Source: Streptococcus oralis (GTDB lineage: Bacteria > Bacillota > Bacilli > Lactobacillales > Streptococcaceae). Taken from it: 64,000 nucleotides of DNA. The notes under the pieces are model-generated. The model was given only the letters and a program-made list of their open reading frames with translations. It was not told the DNA's origin and searched no databases. The translations under genes were made by a program, and so were the position numbers. Positions 9,018 to 18,348 of the stretch are shown in pieces; position 1 is the first letter of the stretch, and each line of letters begins with the position of its first letter. The DNA is taken from contig NZ_CP029257.1 of the NCBI RefSeq assembly GCF_024399415.1, positions 829,501 to 893,500 on the forward strand, in the 5' to 3' direction.

Positions 9018-10073
9018 ATGAACAAGAAACAATGGCTAGGCCTTGGTCTAGTTGCAGTAGCAGCAGTTGGACTTGCTGCATGTGGTAACCGCTCTTCTCG
9101 TAACGCCGCTTCATCTTCATCAGAAATGAAGACCAAAGCAGCAATCGTAACAGATACTGGTGGTGTTGATGATAAATCATTTAACCAATCAGCTTGGGAA
9201 GGTTTGCAAGACTGGGGTAAAGAACACAATCTTTCTAAAGATAAAGGTTACACTTACTTCCAATCAACAAGCGAAGCAGACTATGCTAACAACTTGCAAC
9301 AAGCGGCTGGAAGTTACAACCTGATCTTCGGTGTTGGTTTTGCTCTTCACAATGCAGTTGAGGAAGCAGCAAAAGACCACTCTGACCTAAACTATGTCTT
9401 GATTGATGATGTGATTGAAGGTCAAAAGAATGTTGCGAGCGTAAGATTTGCGGATAACGAAGCAGCTTACCTTGCTGGTGTTGCAGCAGCGAAAACTACG
9501 AAAACAAAACAAGTTGGTTTTGTAGGTGGTATCGAATCTGAAGTTATTTCACGTTTTGCAGCTGGATTCAAAGCTGGAGTTGAATCAGTAGACCCATCTA
9601 TCAAAGTTCAAGTTGACTACGCTGGTTCATTTGGTGATGCTGCCAAAGGTAAAACAATTGCAGCAGCTCAATATGCTGCCGGTGCAGACGTTGTCTACCA
9701 AGCAGCTGGTGGTACAGGTGCTGGTGTCTTTGCTGAAGCAAAATCATTGAACGAAAACAAAAATGAAAACGAAAAAGTTTGGGTTATCGGTGTAGACCGT
9801 GACCAAGCAGCAGAAGGTAAATACACTTCTAAAGATGGTAAAGAATCTAACTTCGTTCTTGTATCTACATTGAAACAAGTCGGTACAACTGTAAAAGATA
9901 TTGCCAACAAAACAGAAAAAGGTGAATTCCCTGGTGGACAAGTGATTGTTTACTCATTGAAAGATAAAGGGGTTGAGCTAGCAGTAACAAACCTTTCAGA
10001 AGAAGGTAAAAAAGCTGTTGAAGATGCAAAAGCTAAAATCCTTGACGGAAGCGTAAAAGTTCCTGAAAAATAA
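9018..10073 (+). CDS. pnrA: nucleoside-binding lipoprotein of an ABC importer (BMP family, PnrA-like)
   Basis: Surface substrate-binding protein of the Bmp/TmpC/PnrA family, which binds purine or pyrimidine nucleosides for ABC uptake. The 352-residue precursor starts at ATG 9018 (MNKKQWLGLGLVAVAAVGL), preceded by TAGGAGGT; earlier in-frame ATGs lack a ribosome site. The lipobox LAAC gives lipidation at Cys-22, then a Ser-rich linker. Family blocks include VTDTGGVDDKSFNQS near the start and GVDRDQAAEGKY. Ligand specificity is inferred from the cdd-deoC-pdp context. Hairpins before and after it may raise its level relative to the membrane subunits. Confidence 0.9.
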   Translation: MNKKQWLGLGLVAVAAVGLAACGNRSSRNAASSSSEMKTKAAIVTDTGGVDDKSFNQSAWEGLQDWGKEHNLSKDKGYTYFQSTSEADYANNLQQAAGSYNLIFGVGFALHNAVEEAAKDHSDLNYVLIDDVIEGQKNVASVRFADNEAAYLAGVAAAKTTKTKQVGFVGGIESEVISRFAAGFKAGVESVDPSIKVQVDYAGSFGDAAKGKTIAAAQYAAGADVVYQAAGGTGAGVFAEAKSLNENKNENEKVWVIGVDRDQAAEGKYTSKDGKESNFVLVSTLKQVGTTVKDIANKTEKGEFPGGQVIVYSLKDKGVELAVTNLSEEGKKAVEDAKAKILDGSVKVPEK

Positions 10074-10094
10074 TGGATAAAAGTCATTTCTTAG

Positions 10095-10145
10095 GAAGCG
10101 GCCATCGGTCGCTTCTTTAAGAATTGAGGCAATTTTTGTCTCAAT
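10095..10145 (+). other. tandem hairpins between pnrA and the ABC ATPase gene
   Basis: GAAGCGGCC-ATC-GGTCGCTTC (10095-10115) is a 9-bp stem followed only by TTTAAG. ATTGAGGCAA-TTT-TTGTCTCAAT (10123-10145) is a 10-bp stem with one G-T pair. The first could be a partial terminator, the pair a 3'-end stabiliser that makes the lipoprotein mRNA more abundant than the transporter mRNA. Confidence 0.6.
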
Positions 10146-10209
10146 AGAGCTTGTTAATGTGATTAGCAGGTTTTATTGAAATAAAATAAACCTCTGAAAG
10201 GAAGAGCAT

Positions 10210-11745
10210 ATGGCACACGAAAATGTCATTGAGATGCGGGATATTACCAAGGTGTTTGGTGAATTTGTAGCAAACGACAAAATCAACTTGCAACTGCGAA
10301 AAGGTGAAATCCATGCACTTTTAGGAGAAAATGGAGCGGGTAAATCCACTCTGATGAATATGCTGGCAGGACTTCTTGAACCAACGAGTGGTGAAATTGT
10401 GGTGAATGGTCAGGTTGTAAAACTAGACTCACCATCTAAAGCCGCTGGTCTTGGAATTGGGATGGTTCACCAACATTTCATGTTGGTTGAGGCTTTTACA
10501 GTAGCTGAGAATATCATTTTAGGGAGTGAAATCACTAAAAATGGTGTTCTAGACATAGCTGGTGCTACTAAAGAAATCAAGGCTCTTTCTGAACGTTATG
10601 GTTTGGCAGTGGATCCTGCTGCTAAGGTGGCGGATATTTCCGTTGGTGCCCAACAACGTGTAGAGATCTTGAAAACACTCTATCGTGGTGCTGATATCCT
10701 TATCTTTGACGAACCGACAGCCGTATTGACTCCTTCAGAGATCGATGAGTTGATGGCAATCATGAAAAACCTTGTCAAAGAAGGGAAGTCTATCATTTTG
10801 ATTACCCATAAACTGGATGAGATTCGTGCGGTATCCAATCGAGTGACGGTTATTCGTCGCGGGAAATCAATCCAGACAGTTGAAATCGCAGGAGCATCCA
10901 ATGCGGACTTGGCAGAAATGATGGTTGGACGCTCAGTTTCCTTTAAAACGGAAAAACAGGCACCACAACCCAAAGAAGTGGTCTTGTCTATCAAAGACTT
11001 GGTTGTCAATGAAAACCGCGGTGTACCAGCTGTGAAGAATCTTTCTTTGGATGTTCGTGCTGGTGAAATTGTTGGTATTGCAGGTATTGATGGCAATGGT
11101 CAGTCTGAACTCATTCAAGCCATTACTGGTCTTCGTAAGGTTGAGTCAGGTAGCGTTGAATTAAAAGGCAAATCAATCGTGGGGATGCATCCTCGACAAA
11201 TTACAGAACTAAGCGTGGGGCACGTTCCTGAGGATCGTCACCGTGATGGCTTGATTTTGGAGATGATGATTTCAGAAAATATCGCTCTTCAAACCTACTA
11301 CAAAGAACCACTCAGCAAAAATGGCATCTTGAACTATGCCAATATCACTTCAAATGCCAAGAAATTGATGGAAGAATTTGACGTCCGTGCGGCAAGCGAA
11401 TTTGTTCCAGCGGCAGCTCTTTCAGGAGGAAATCAACAAAAAGCGATTATCGCTCGTGAGATTGATCGTGATCCTGATCTCCTTATCGTCAGCCAGCCAA
11501 CTCGTGGTTTGGATGTCGGTGCCATTGAATATATCCACAAACGTTTGATTGAAGAGCGTGATAACGGTAAGGCTGTCCTTGTTGTCAGCTTTGAATTGGA
11601 TGAGATTTTAAATGTCTCAGACCGAATTGCTGTTATTCACGATGGTAAGATTCAAGGTATTGTATCGCCAGAAACAACTAACAAACAAGAACTTGGTGTC
11701 TTGATGGCAGGTGGAAACTTGGGAAAGGAGAAGAGTGATGTCTAA
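10210..11745 (+). CDS. nucleoside ABC transporter ATPase (two NBDs)
   Basis: ATP-hydrolysing subunit of the nucleoside importer, a fused double nucleotide-binding protein of 511 residues, like the RnsB/NupO and sugar-type (CUT2) ATPases. The first domain has Walker A GENGAGKST near residue 38, signature ISVGAQQR and Walker B LIFDEPTA. The second has a degenerate Walker A (GIDGNGQSE), signature LSGGNQQK and a Walker B with SQPTRG. Start ATG 10210 is preceded by GAAAGGAAG. The 3' end overlaps the permease gene by 8 nt. Confidence 0.93.
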   Translation: MAHENVIEMRDITKVFGEFVANDKINLQLRKGEIHALLGENGAGKSTLMNMLAGLLEPTSGEIVVNGQVVKLDSPSKAAGLGIGMVHQHFMLVEAFTVAENIILGSEITKNGVLDIAGATKEIKALSERYGLAVDPAAKVADISVGAQQRVEILKTLYRGADILIFDEPTAVLTPSEIDELMAIMKNLVKEGKSIILITHKLDEIRAVSNRVTVIRRGKSIQTVEIAGASNADLAEMMVGRSVSFKTEKQAPQPKEVVLSIKDLVVNENRGVPAVKNLSLDVRAGEIVGIAGIDGNGQSELIQAITGLRKVESGSVELKGKSIVGMHPRQITELSVGHVPEDRHRDGLILEMMISENIALQTYYKEPLSKNGILNYANITSNAKKLMEEFDVRAASEFVPAAALSGGNQQKAIIAREIDRDPDLLIVSQPTRGLDVGAIEYIHKRLIEERDNGKAVLVVSFELDEILNVSDRIAVIHDGKIQGIVSPETTNKQELGVLMAGGNLGKEKSDV

Positions 11746-12796
11746 AAAATTACAACAAATTTCGGTTCCCTTGATTTCCGTATTCTTAGGAATCTTGCTC
11801 GGAGCCATTGTCATGTGGATCTTCGGATATGATGCTATCTGGGGCTATGAGGAGTTGTTCTATACAGCTTTTGGTAGCCTCCGTGGAATTGGAGAAATTT
11901 TCCGTGCCATGGGTCCTCTTGTCTTGATAGGTCTTGGTTTCGCAGTTGCCAGTCGAGCAGGTTTCTTTAACGTTGGACTTCCTGGTCAGGCTCTTGCGGG
12001 TTGGATCCTCAGTGGTTGGTTTGCCTTGTCAAATCCAGATATGCCTCGTCTCGTTTTGATTCCATTAACAGTGATCATTGCTTTGATTGCAGGTGGAATC
12101 GTTGGTGCGATTCCAGGTATCCTCAGAGCTTATCTCGGTACGTCAGAGGTTATCGTGACCATCATGATGAACTACATTGTATTGTATGTGGGAAATGCCT
12201 TTATTCATGCCTTTCCGAAAGATATTATGCAAAGTACAGACTCAACGATTCGTGTTAGTGCCAATGCTACATACCAGACACCATGGTTATCAGAGTTGAC
12301 TGGAAATTCCCGTATGAATATCGGAATCTTCTTTGCAATCATTGCTGTAGCTGTGATTTGGTTCTTGCTCAAGAAAACGACTCTCGGTTTTGAAATTCGT
12401 GCAGTTGGTCTCAATCCCCATGCTTCAGAGTACGCTGGTATTTCAGCAAAACGTACAATCATTCTATCAATGATTATCTCTGGTGCTCTGGCTGGTCTTG
12501 GTGGAGCGGTCGAAGGTCTTGGTACCTTCCAAAACGTTTACGTTCAGGGATCATCATTAGCTGTCGGATTTAACGGGATGGCAGTTAGTTTGCTTGCTGG
12601 AAATTCACCAATTGGAATTCTCTTTGCAGCCTTCTTATTTGGTGTTCTACAAGTTGGTGCACCGGGTATGAACGCAGCGCAAGTTCCGTCTGAGCTTGTT
12701 AGCATTGTAACAGCGTCTATTATCTTCTTTGTCAGCGTTCACTACATTATTGAACGCTTTGTCAAACCTAAAAAACAAGTTAAAGGAGGTAAGTAA
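11738..12796 (+). CDS. nucleoside ABC transporter permease 1
   Basis: Integral membrane subunit of the nucleoside importer, BPD_transp_2 family, 352 residues with about nine hydrophobic segments. The block GFAVASRAGFFNVGLPGQAL is the conserved N-terminal signature of this permease type. The start is ATG 11738 (MSKKLQQISVPL), with AAAGGAGAAG just upstream; a start at 11711 would lie deep inside the ATPase gene without a ribosome site. Confidence 0.92.
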   Translation: MSKKLQQISVPLISVFLGILLGAIVMWIFGYDAIWGYEELFYTAFGSLRGIGEIFRAMGPLVLIGLGFAVASRAGFFNVGLPGQALAGWILSGWFALSNPDMPRLVLIPLTVIIALIAGGIVGAIPGILRAYLGTSEVIVTIMMNYIVLYVGNAFIHAFPKDIMQSTDSTIRVSANATYQTPWLSELTGNSRMNIGIFFAIIAVAVIWFLLKKTTLGFEIRAVGLNPHASEYAGISAKRTIILSMIISGALAGLGGAVEGLGTFQNVYVQGSSLAVGFNGMAVSLLAGNSPIGILFAAFLFGVLQVGAPGMNAAQVPSELVSIVTASIIFFVSVHYIIERFVKPKKQVKGGK

Positions 12797-12798
12797 GG

Positions 12799-13755
12799 AT
12801 GTCTATTACAACATTACTCACCCTCTTGGTCTCTTCTATGCTGATTTACTCAGCACCACTTATTTTTACGAGTATCGGGGGAGTTTTCTCTGAACGTGGT
12901 GGTGTCGTTAACGTCGGTCTTGAAGGAATTATGGTTATGGGGGCCTTTTCTGGGGTTGTCTTTAACCTTGAGTTTGCAGAACAACTTGGAGCAGCTACTC
13001 CTTGGATTTCCTTGTTAGTTGCTGGTATCGTGGGAGCTATTTTCTCCCTCATCCATGCCGTCGCTACAGTTCATTTCCGTGCAGACCATGTTGTCAGTGG
13101 TACAGTATTGAACTTGATGGCTCCTGCCCTAGCAGTTTTCTTGGTTAAGGTTCTTTATAACAAAGGACAAACGGATAACTTAAGCCAGACTTTTGGACGT
13201 TTTGATTTCCCAGTTTTGGCTGATATCCCTGTGATTGGAGATATCTTCTTCAAGTCAACAAGTTTGCTAGGTTATATCGCGATTGCCTTCTCTTTCCTTG
13301 CTTGGTTTATTCTCTTTAAGACACGTTTTGGTCTTCGCCTTCGCTCTGTTGGTGAACACCCTCAGGCAGCAGATACCTTGGGGATCAATGTCTACAAGAT
13401 GCGATATCTTGGGGTTGTTATTTCAGGTTTCCTTGGTGGAATTGGGGGAGCGATTTATGCCCAATCCATTTCAGTTAACTTCTCAGTGACAACTATTGTA
13501 GGTCCTGGATTTATCGCCCTTGCTGCGATGATCTTTGGTAAATGGAACCCAATCGGTGCTATGCTTTCTAGTCTCTTCTTTGGACTTTCACAAAGTTTGG
13601 CAGTTATCGGTTCTCAATTACCTTTCCTACAAGGAGTGCCAGCGGTTTACCTTCAAATCGCCCCTTATGTCTTGACCATCCTTGTCTTAGCAGCCTTCTT
13701 TGGAAAAGCAGTCGCGCCTAAGGCAGATGGTATCAACTACATCAAATCAAAATAA
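12799..13755 (+). CDS. nucleoside ABC transporter permease 2
   Basis: Second membrane subunit of the importer, 318 residues, paralogous to permease 1 (shared TSIGGVFSERGGVVNVGLEG-type block near the N-terminus). About eight hydrophobic segments. AAAGGAGGT overlaps the end of the previous gene, and ATG 12799 follows its stop by 2 nt, so the two permeases are translationally linked. It closes the operon at a strong terminator. Confidence 0.92.
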   Translation: MSITTLLTLLVSSMLIYSAPLIFTSIGGVFSERGGVVNVGLEGIMVMGAFSGVVFNLEFAEQLGAATPWISLLVAGIVGAIFSLIHAVATVHFRADHVVSGTVLNLMAPALAVFLVKVLYNKGQTDNLSQTFGRFDFPVLADIPVIGDIFFKSTSLLGYIAIAFSFLAWFILFKTRFGLRLRSVGEHPQAADTLGINVYKMRYLGVVISGFLGGIGGAIYAQSISVNFSVTTIVGPGFIALAAMIFGKWNPIGAMLSSLFFGLSQSLAVIGSQLPFLQGVPAVYLQIAPYVLTILVLAAFFGKAVAPKADGINYIKSK

Positions 13756-13763
13756 GCATACAA

Positions 13764-13790
13764 AAAAACGTCAGTTCAAACTGGCGTTTT
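13764..13790. terminator. bidirectional terminator, nucleoside operon / plsY
   Basis: AAAACGTCAGTT and AACTGGCGTTTT form a 12-bp stem with one G-T pair, flanked by A and T runs. The plsY stop (13789-13791, minus strand) touches the right arm. Confidence 0.8.
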
Positions 13791-14430
13791 ATTTGTTAGG
13801 ATTTTGATGGGTTAGGTTCAATCCCCAAGGGACAAGATTTTCAGTTTTATTTTTGATACGTGTGATATTATCCTTGTGACGAATGATAATCAAGCTAGCA
13901 AGTGCTAGGATAATCAAAATGAAGAGAGGGTCATAGTTGTTCAGGATAAATCCAATTAGTGGAAATAGGAGAACTCCAATAACGGCTGCGATAGAAGCAG
14001 TAACGCTAGACAGTGAAATCATACTACCTAGATAGAGGCTTCCAAAGAATACGATTGCTAGATAGAGACAGAAAACAGGCGCAAATCCGAAAATCACTCC
14101 AGCACTGGTTGCGACAGCCTTGCCACCCTTAAATCCTGCAAAGATAGGGAAAGTATGTCCAATCACAGCCAAAAGTCCAAATACAAGAGGTGATACACCT
14201 TGAAGGTGGAAAAGAATAGGAAGGAGAGTGGCGAAGGTTCCTTTAAAGAAGTCAATCACAAAGGTTGCCATACCCGCTTTCTTACCTAAAATTCGGAAAG
14301 TATTGGTTGTTCCCGTGTTGCCAGAACCATGTTCACGCAGATTTGTTTGAAAGAAGATTTGTCCAATCCAAAGACCAGACGGAATCGAACCTAGCAGATA
14401 AGCTAAAATTAATAATACAAATGTCATCAT
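13789..14430 (-). CDS. plsY: acyl-phosphate glycerol-3-phosphate acyltransferase
   Basis: Membrane enzyme adding the first acyl chain to glycerol-3-phosphate from acyl-phosphate, the entry step of phospholipid synthesis in gram-positives. The 213-residue protein has five or more hydrophobic segments and the three PlsY motifs: [18 protein letters not shown] and [18 protein letters not shown]. Two adjacent ATGs (14430 and 14427) begin the frame. Neither has a Shine-Dalgarno, and a TATAAT ends 6 nt before the first, so this mRNA is predicted to be leaderless. Confidence 0.94.
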   Translation of the reverse strand: MMTFVLLILAYLLGSIPSGLWIGQIFFQTNLREHGSGNTGTTNTFRILGKKAGMATFVIDFFKGTFATLLPILFHLQGVSPLVFGLLAVIGHTFPIFAGFKGGKAVATSAGVIFGFAPVFCLYLAIVFFGSLYLGSMISLSSVTASIAAVIGVLLFPLIGFILNNYDPLFILIILALASLIIIRHKDNITRIKNKTENLVPWGLNLTHQNPNK

Positions 14431-14436
14431 AGAACT

Positions 14437-14445
14437 ATTATACCA
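14437..14445 (-). promoter_or_regulatory. plsY extended -10 promoter, leaderless
   Basis: On the minus strand TGGTATAAT, then AGTTCT, then ATG. The same TATAATAGTTCTATG string occurs before the gene at 26361. A CTGACT -35 candidate lies 18 nt upstream. Confidence 0.65.
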
Positions 14446-14507
14446 TGAAATGGTATAGAAAGTCAGAGAATATCCTGTGAAATTGTGACGGCTGAAAGGG
14501 AAAAGCT

Positions 14508-14536
14508 TTGCAAAATCGCTAGAAAACCTGTAAAAT
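14508..14536 (+). promoter_or_regulatory. parE promoter
   Basis: -35 TTGCAA (14508-14513), 17-nt spacer, -10 TAAAAT (14531-14536). Confidence 0.65.
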
Positions 14537-14565
14537 AGAAAAGATGAACAAATAGGAGGTTCCTT

Positions 14566-16509
14566 GTGTCAAAAAAGGAAATCAATATTAATAACTACAA
14601 TGATGACGCCATTCAGGTGCTAGAAGGGTTGGATGCGGTTCGTAAACGTCCAGGGATGTATATTGGATCGACCGACGGAGCAGGTCTCCATCACCTAGTC
14701 TGGGAAATCGTGGATAATGCGGTTGACGAAGCCTTGTCTGGATTTGGTGATCGCATCGATGTGACGATTAATAAAGACGGGAGTCTAACCGTTCAAGACC
14801 ACGGACGTGGGATGCCAACGGGAATGCACGCCATGGGAATTCCAACTGTTGAAGTTATCTTTACCATTCTCCACGCTGGAGGGAAATTCGGTCAAGGTGG
14901 CTATAAGACATCTGGAGGTCTTCACGGAGTCGGTTCTTCGGTTGTTAATGCACTCTCAAGTTGGTTGGAAGTTGAAATTATCCGTGACGGTACAGTCTAC
15001 AAGCAACGTTTTGAAAATGGCGGGAAACCCGTCACAACCTTGAAGAAAATTGGTACAGCACCCAAGTCTAAGACCGGTACCAAAGTCACTTTCATGCCTG
15101 ATGCGACGATTTTCTCTACGACTGACTTCAAGTACAATACCATTTCAGAACGACTCAATGAGTCAGCCTTTCTCTTAAAAAATGTCACCTTGTCTTTGAC
15201 AGATAAGCGAACAGATGAAGAAATCGAGTTCCATTATGAGAACGGGGTTCAGGACTTTGTTTCTTACCTCAATGAAGACAAGGAAACCTTGACGCCAGTC
15301 CTATACTTTGAAGGGGAAGACAATGGTTTCCAAGTGGAAGTAGCTCTCCAGTACAATGATGGATTTTCAGATAACATTCTATCTTTTGTCAATAACGTTC
15401 GCACCAAGGATGGGGGGACGCACGAGACAGGACTCAAGTCAGCCATTACTAAGGTCATGAATGACTACGCGCGTAAGACAGGACTTCTCAAGGAAAAAGA
15501 TAAAAATCTTGAAGGGTCAGACTACCGCGAGGGACTAGCAGCCGTTCTTTCTATTCTGGTGCCTGAAGAACACCTCCAGTTTGAGGGTCAGACCAAGGAC
15601 AAACTTGGAAGCCCACTAGCTCGTCCAGTTGTGGATGGGATTGTGGCTGATAAGTTGACCTTCTTCCTTATGGAAAATGGGGAACTGGCTTCCAATCTCA
15701 TTCGCAAAGCTATCAAGGCTCGTGATGCGCGCGAGGCGGCACGTAAAGCGCGTGATGAGAGCCGAAATGGTAAGAAAAACAAGAAAGACAAGGGCTTGTT
15801 GTCTGGAAAATTGACTCCAGCCCAGTCTAAAAACCCTGCAAAGAATGAACTCTACCTAGTCGAGGGGGACTCTGCCGGTGGTTCTGCCAAGCAAGGTCGT
15901 GACCGTAAGTTCCAGGCTATCTTGCCCCTTCGAGGTAAGGTCATTAATACAGCCAAGGCCAAGATGGCGGATATCCTTAAAAATGAGGAAATCAACACCA
16001 TGATTTATACCATCGGAGCGGGTGTCGGAGCAGACTTCTCTATTGAAGATGCCAACTATGACAAGATTATTATCATGACCGATGCGGATACAGATGGTGC
16101 CCATATTCAGACTCTTCTCTTAACATTCTTCTACCGTTATATGCGTCCGCTAGTTGAGGCAGGACATGTCTATATCGCCCTTCCGCCTCTTTACAAGATG
16201 TCCAAAGGTAAAGGCAAGAAAGAAGAAGTAGCTTATGCTTGGACGGACGGTGAACTAGAAGAACTTCGCAAGCAGTTCGGCAAAGGAGCCACTCTCCAAC
16301 GCTACAAGGGACTTGGTGAGATGAACGCGGACCAACTCTGGGAAACAACCATGAATCCAGAAACCCGCACTCTTATCCGTGTCACGATTGAAGACCTAGC
16401 ACGCGCTGAACGCCGTGTTAATGTCCTCATGGGAGATAAGGTCGAGCCACGCCGTAAGTGGATTGAGGATAATGTTAAGTTTACGCTAGAAGAAGCGACT
16501 GTGTTTTAA
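14566..16509 (+). CDS. parE: DNA topoisomerase IV subunit B
   Basis: ATPase subunit of topoisomerase IV, which decatenates daughter chromosomes with ParC. The 647-residue protein has the GHKL ATPase fold ([38 protein letters not shown]), then the TOPRIM domain with [17 protein letters not shown] at about 425-441 and [13 protein letters not shown] 14566 is the start, 7 nt after AGGAGGT. It is normally adjacent to parC in streptococci, but here about 4 kb of accessory DNA lies between them. Confidence 0.96.
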   Translation: MSKKEININNYNDDAIQVLEGLDAVRKRPGMYIGSTDGAGLHHLVWEIVDNAVDEALSGFGDRIDVTINKDGSLTVQDHGRGMPTGMHAMGIPTVEVIFTILHAGGKFGQGGYKTSGGLHGVGSSVVNALSSWLEVEIIRDGTVYKQRFENGGKPVTTLKKIGTAPKSKTGTKVTFMPDATIFSTTDFKYNTISERLNESAFLLKNVTLSLTDKRTDEEIEFHYENGVQDFVSYLNEDKETLTPVLYFEGEDNGFQVEVALQYNDGFSDNILSFVNNVRTKDGGTHETGLKSAITKVMNDYARKTGLLKEKDKNLEGSDYREGLAAVLSILVPEEHLQFEGQTKDKLGSPLARPVVDGIVADKLTFFLMENGELASNLIRKAIKARDAREAARKARDESRNGKKNKKDKGLLSGKLTPAQSKNPAKNELYLVEGDSAGGSAKQGRDRKFQAILPLRGKVINTAKAKMADILKNEEINTMIYTIGAGVGADFSIEDANYDKIIIMTDADTDGAHIQTLLLTFFYRYMRPLVEAGHVYIALPPLYKMSKGKGKKEEVAYAWTDGELEELRKQFGKGATLQRYKGLGEMNADQLWETTMNPETRTLIRVTIEDLARAERRVNVLMGDKVEPRRKWIEDNVKFTLEEATVF

Positions 16510-16521
16510 GGAGTGTGAATA

Positions 16522-16998
16522 ATGAATAGTTCAGGACATTCGATTTTTGGAAGTTACTTGGGTTTAATTTTCTTAGTTTCTTTACCCTCAGCTATTCTTG
16601 CATTCTACATCAATAGTCGAAAAAAAAGTTTCCAAGGTTTATATGCACCGATTGTATTTACTTTGTTTATGATCTTGATGCTTTTATTCAATATGGATTC
16701 GTCAGAATCCGGTTCTTTAGTGGCATCCTTTGTCATGATTTTATTTGGTTTTCCTTTGATAGCAGGAGCTTTAGTCTACACACTTATTCGATTGTGTTAT
16801 GTCTATCCGGAGAAACGGTGGAAGGCTTTTTTGATTTTCCTATCCTATATTTTAGGTCCCCTATCTGTGGGTATTCTGGGATGGTATGTGGTAAATTTAG
16901 TTCAGATTCATCTGTTGACATTCTTGGTAATGATTTTGATGATTCTAGTTTCCTATCTTCCTCCTCTCTATCTCCATTACACCAAACGAAATCAGTAA
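16522..16998 (+). CDS. small membrane protein, unknown function
   Basis: A 158-residue protein that I do not recognise, with five hydrophobic segments at roughly residues 11-28, 37-54, 62-86, 96-120 and 126-150, and a basic C-terminal KRNQ. It follows parE by 12 nt, with AAGGAGTG as ribosome site overlapping the parE stop region, so it is co-transcribed with parE. Topology and the basic stretch between the third and fourth segments recall the next two membrane genes, but I cannot show homology by eye. Confidence 0.65.
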   Translation: MNSSGHSIFGSYLGLIFLVSLPSAILAFYINSRKKSFQGLYAPIVFTLFMILMLLFNMDSSESGSLVASFVMILFGFPLIAGALVYTLIRLCYVYPEKRWKAFLIFLSYILGPLSVGILGWYVVNLVQIHLLTFLVMILMILVSYLPPLYLHYTKRNQ

Positions 16999-17016
16999 GC
17001 AAAGGGGGAGTGAATA

Positions 17017-17559
17017 GTGAACAGTTATTTAATAATGATATTTTTCTTTCTCGAAATCATTGTTATTGCTGGGATAATTCTTGATGCAATCTCCAATAAA
17101 GAGAAAATAGAATATTCAAGCTCCTTAAGTTCCCTAGTATTTATGGCTTGTAATATAGGAATGTTTGTAGTGTTCAATCCGTCTTTAGACGAACCATACT
17201 TAGGAGCATTTGTACGGGTGTTTTCCATCTACGCTCATGCGCCTCTGTGCTTAACGTATGCGATTACTAGTCTTTATAAGAGTATCAAGCACGTCAAGTA
17301 TTTCCCTAGTAAGTTTGCCCGGATCCTAATATGTAACGTTGCACTTATATTTCTACTCTCAATTGTAAATATTTTAGTATTATTTAGAGGGATTAAAGAA
17401 ATCTATATATTTATTTTCTTGCAAGGCCTTTTTTCAGGAATTCAATTCCTACTTTGGATGCTTGAAAGAACAAGAGTTCGAAAACTACAACAACAAAAGA
17501 AAGAAGATGCTCCTTTTACTAATCATGTTTCAGATGAGGGTGACATAGATGAGAACTAA
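17017..17559 (+). CDS. small membrane protein, copy A of a repeated module
   Basis: A 180-residue protein with five or six hydrophobic segments and a charged tail (ERTRVRKLQQQKKEDA). It is paralogous to the gene at 17803: shared LYKSIKH/LYRSIKH, FARILICNVALIFLLSIVN/FAIILLINAIFIFSLSLVN, and ERTRVRKLQQQ/EKKRIRVLQKQ. The start is GTG 17017, 7 nt after GGGGGAG. Its last 11 nt overlap ATG 17549, which opens a truncated ANT(6)-like frame. The same 11-nt overlap occurs in copy B, pointing to an ancestral coupled pair. Function unknown. Confidence 0.65.
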   Translation: MNSYLIMIFFFLEIIVIAGIILDAISNKEKIEYSSSLSSLVFMACNIGMFVVFNPSLDEPYLGAFVRVFSIYAHAPLCLTYAITSLYKSIKHVKYFPSKFARILICNVALIFLLSIVNILVLFRGIKEIYIFIFLQGLFSGIQFLLWMLERTRVRKLQQQKKEDAPFTNHVSDEGDIDEN

Positions 17560-17602
17560 CCAGGAAATACTTGAAATGATTTTTGGAATAGTTAAACCTT
17601 AA
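17549..17602 (+). pseudogene. 5' relic of an ANT(6)-like nucleotidyltransferase gene
   Basis: ATG 17549 encodes MRTNQEILEMIFGIVK and stops after 17 codons. It matches the start of the intact gene at 19664 (MRTETEMFDVILQTAK). Everything downstream of this point in the gene is missing. It overlaps the end of copy A by 11 nt. Confidence 0.6.
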
Positions 17603-17802
17603 AAGTTGACGCTGATAAGAACTCAAGTATCTCCTCCTCAATAATCTGACGGAAAATATCATTCAGGTCTGTTTCTTTAGAGGACGCTTTATACTATTTG
17701 AAGGATATTATTTTTACCATACAGGAAAGTCGCATCGTTCAAGTAAAAATGATTATCATATTTGTTATGTAAATAATATATAGAACTAAAGGGGGGTCAG
17801 TA
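17603..17802. other. gene-less 200 nt with a possible coding relic
   Basis: No intact gene. The minus strand carries a short open stretch (about 17690 down to 17594) reading KETDLNDIFRQIIEEEILEF... and ending SASTFKV-stop, which looks protein-like but which I cannot assign; a transposase relic is one possibility. Near 17787, GGGGGG is the ribosome site of the next gene. Confidence 0.35.
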
Positions 17803-18348
17803 ATGTTTAGGGAATTTACGTTATCTACTTTGATTAGGGAATTTATGTATTTTATTCCCGTTATAACCATAGTAATTTTTGCAATTATAAGTGATTTAAT
17901 ATCTAACTTGGGGAAAAAAGAAAACGCTCGTGCAGTGTCCCTATTTATGTTGAACATCTTCACTATTGGCTTTTGCCTATTAGATAAAGGTTACCCATAC
18001 TTTGGACAAAGGTTTATCTTTTATTATGTAGGTTGCTTCACACCTTTGATGATCGCATATTCATTATATACCCTCTATAGGAGTATAAAACATTATATGC
18101 ATTTTAGGAGAACATTTGCTATAATACTTCTTATCAATGCCATCTTTATTTTTTCCCTTTCATTGGTAAATATGTTTGTTGTCTGGGAAATCATAAAAAA
18201 TTACCAAAAAAGTGACATAATATCTACTTATTATATTTTAATTGTTTTAGGGATTTGCTCAACTATCCAATTAATCGTAGGGGAACTTGAGAAGAAAAGA
18301 ATACGAGTCCTTCAGAAACAAGAGGAACTAGATAGTTATGAAAAATAA
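17803..18348 (+). CDS. small membrane protein, copy B of a repeated module
   Basis: A 181-residue protein with about five hydrophobic segments and a charged tail (EKKRIRVLQKQEELDSYEK), paralogous to the gene at 17017. AAGGGGGG lies 8 nt before ATG 17803. The TAA at 18346-18348 overlaps by 11 nt the ATG at 18338 of a following ANT(6)-like gene, so the two would be translationally coupled. The DNA is visibly AT-richer than parE and parC. Function unknown; the repeated pairing suggests that the membrane protein works with the nucleotidyltransferase. Confidence 0.65.
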   Translation: MFREFTLSTLIREFMYFIPVITIVIFAIISDLISNLGKKENARAVSLFMLNIFTIGFCLLDKGYPYFGQRFIFYYVGCFTPLMIAYSLYTLYRSIKHYMHFRRTFAIILLINAIFIFSLSLVNMFVVWEIIKNYQKSDIISTYYILIVLGICSTIQLIVGELEKKRIRVLQKQEELDSYEK

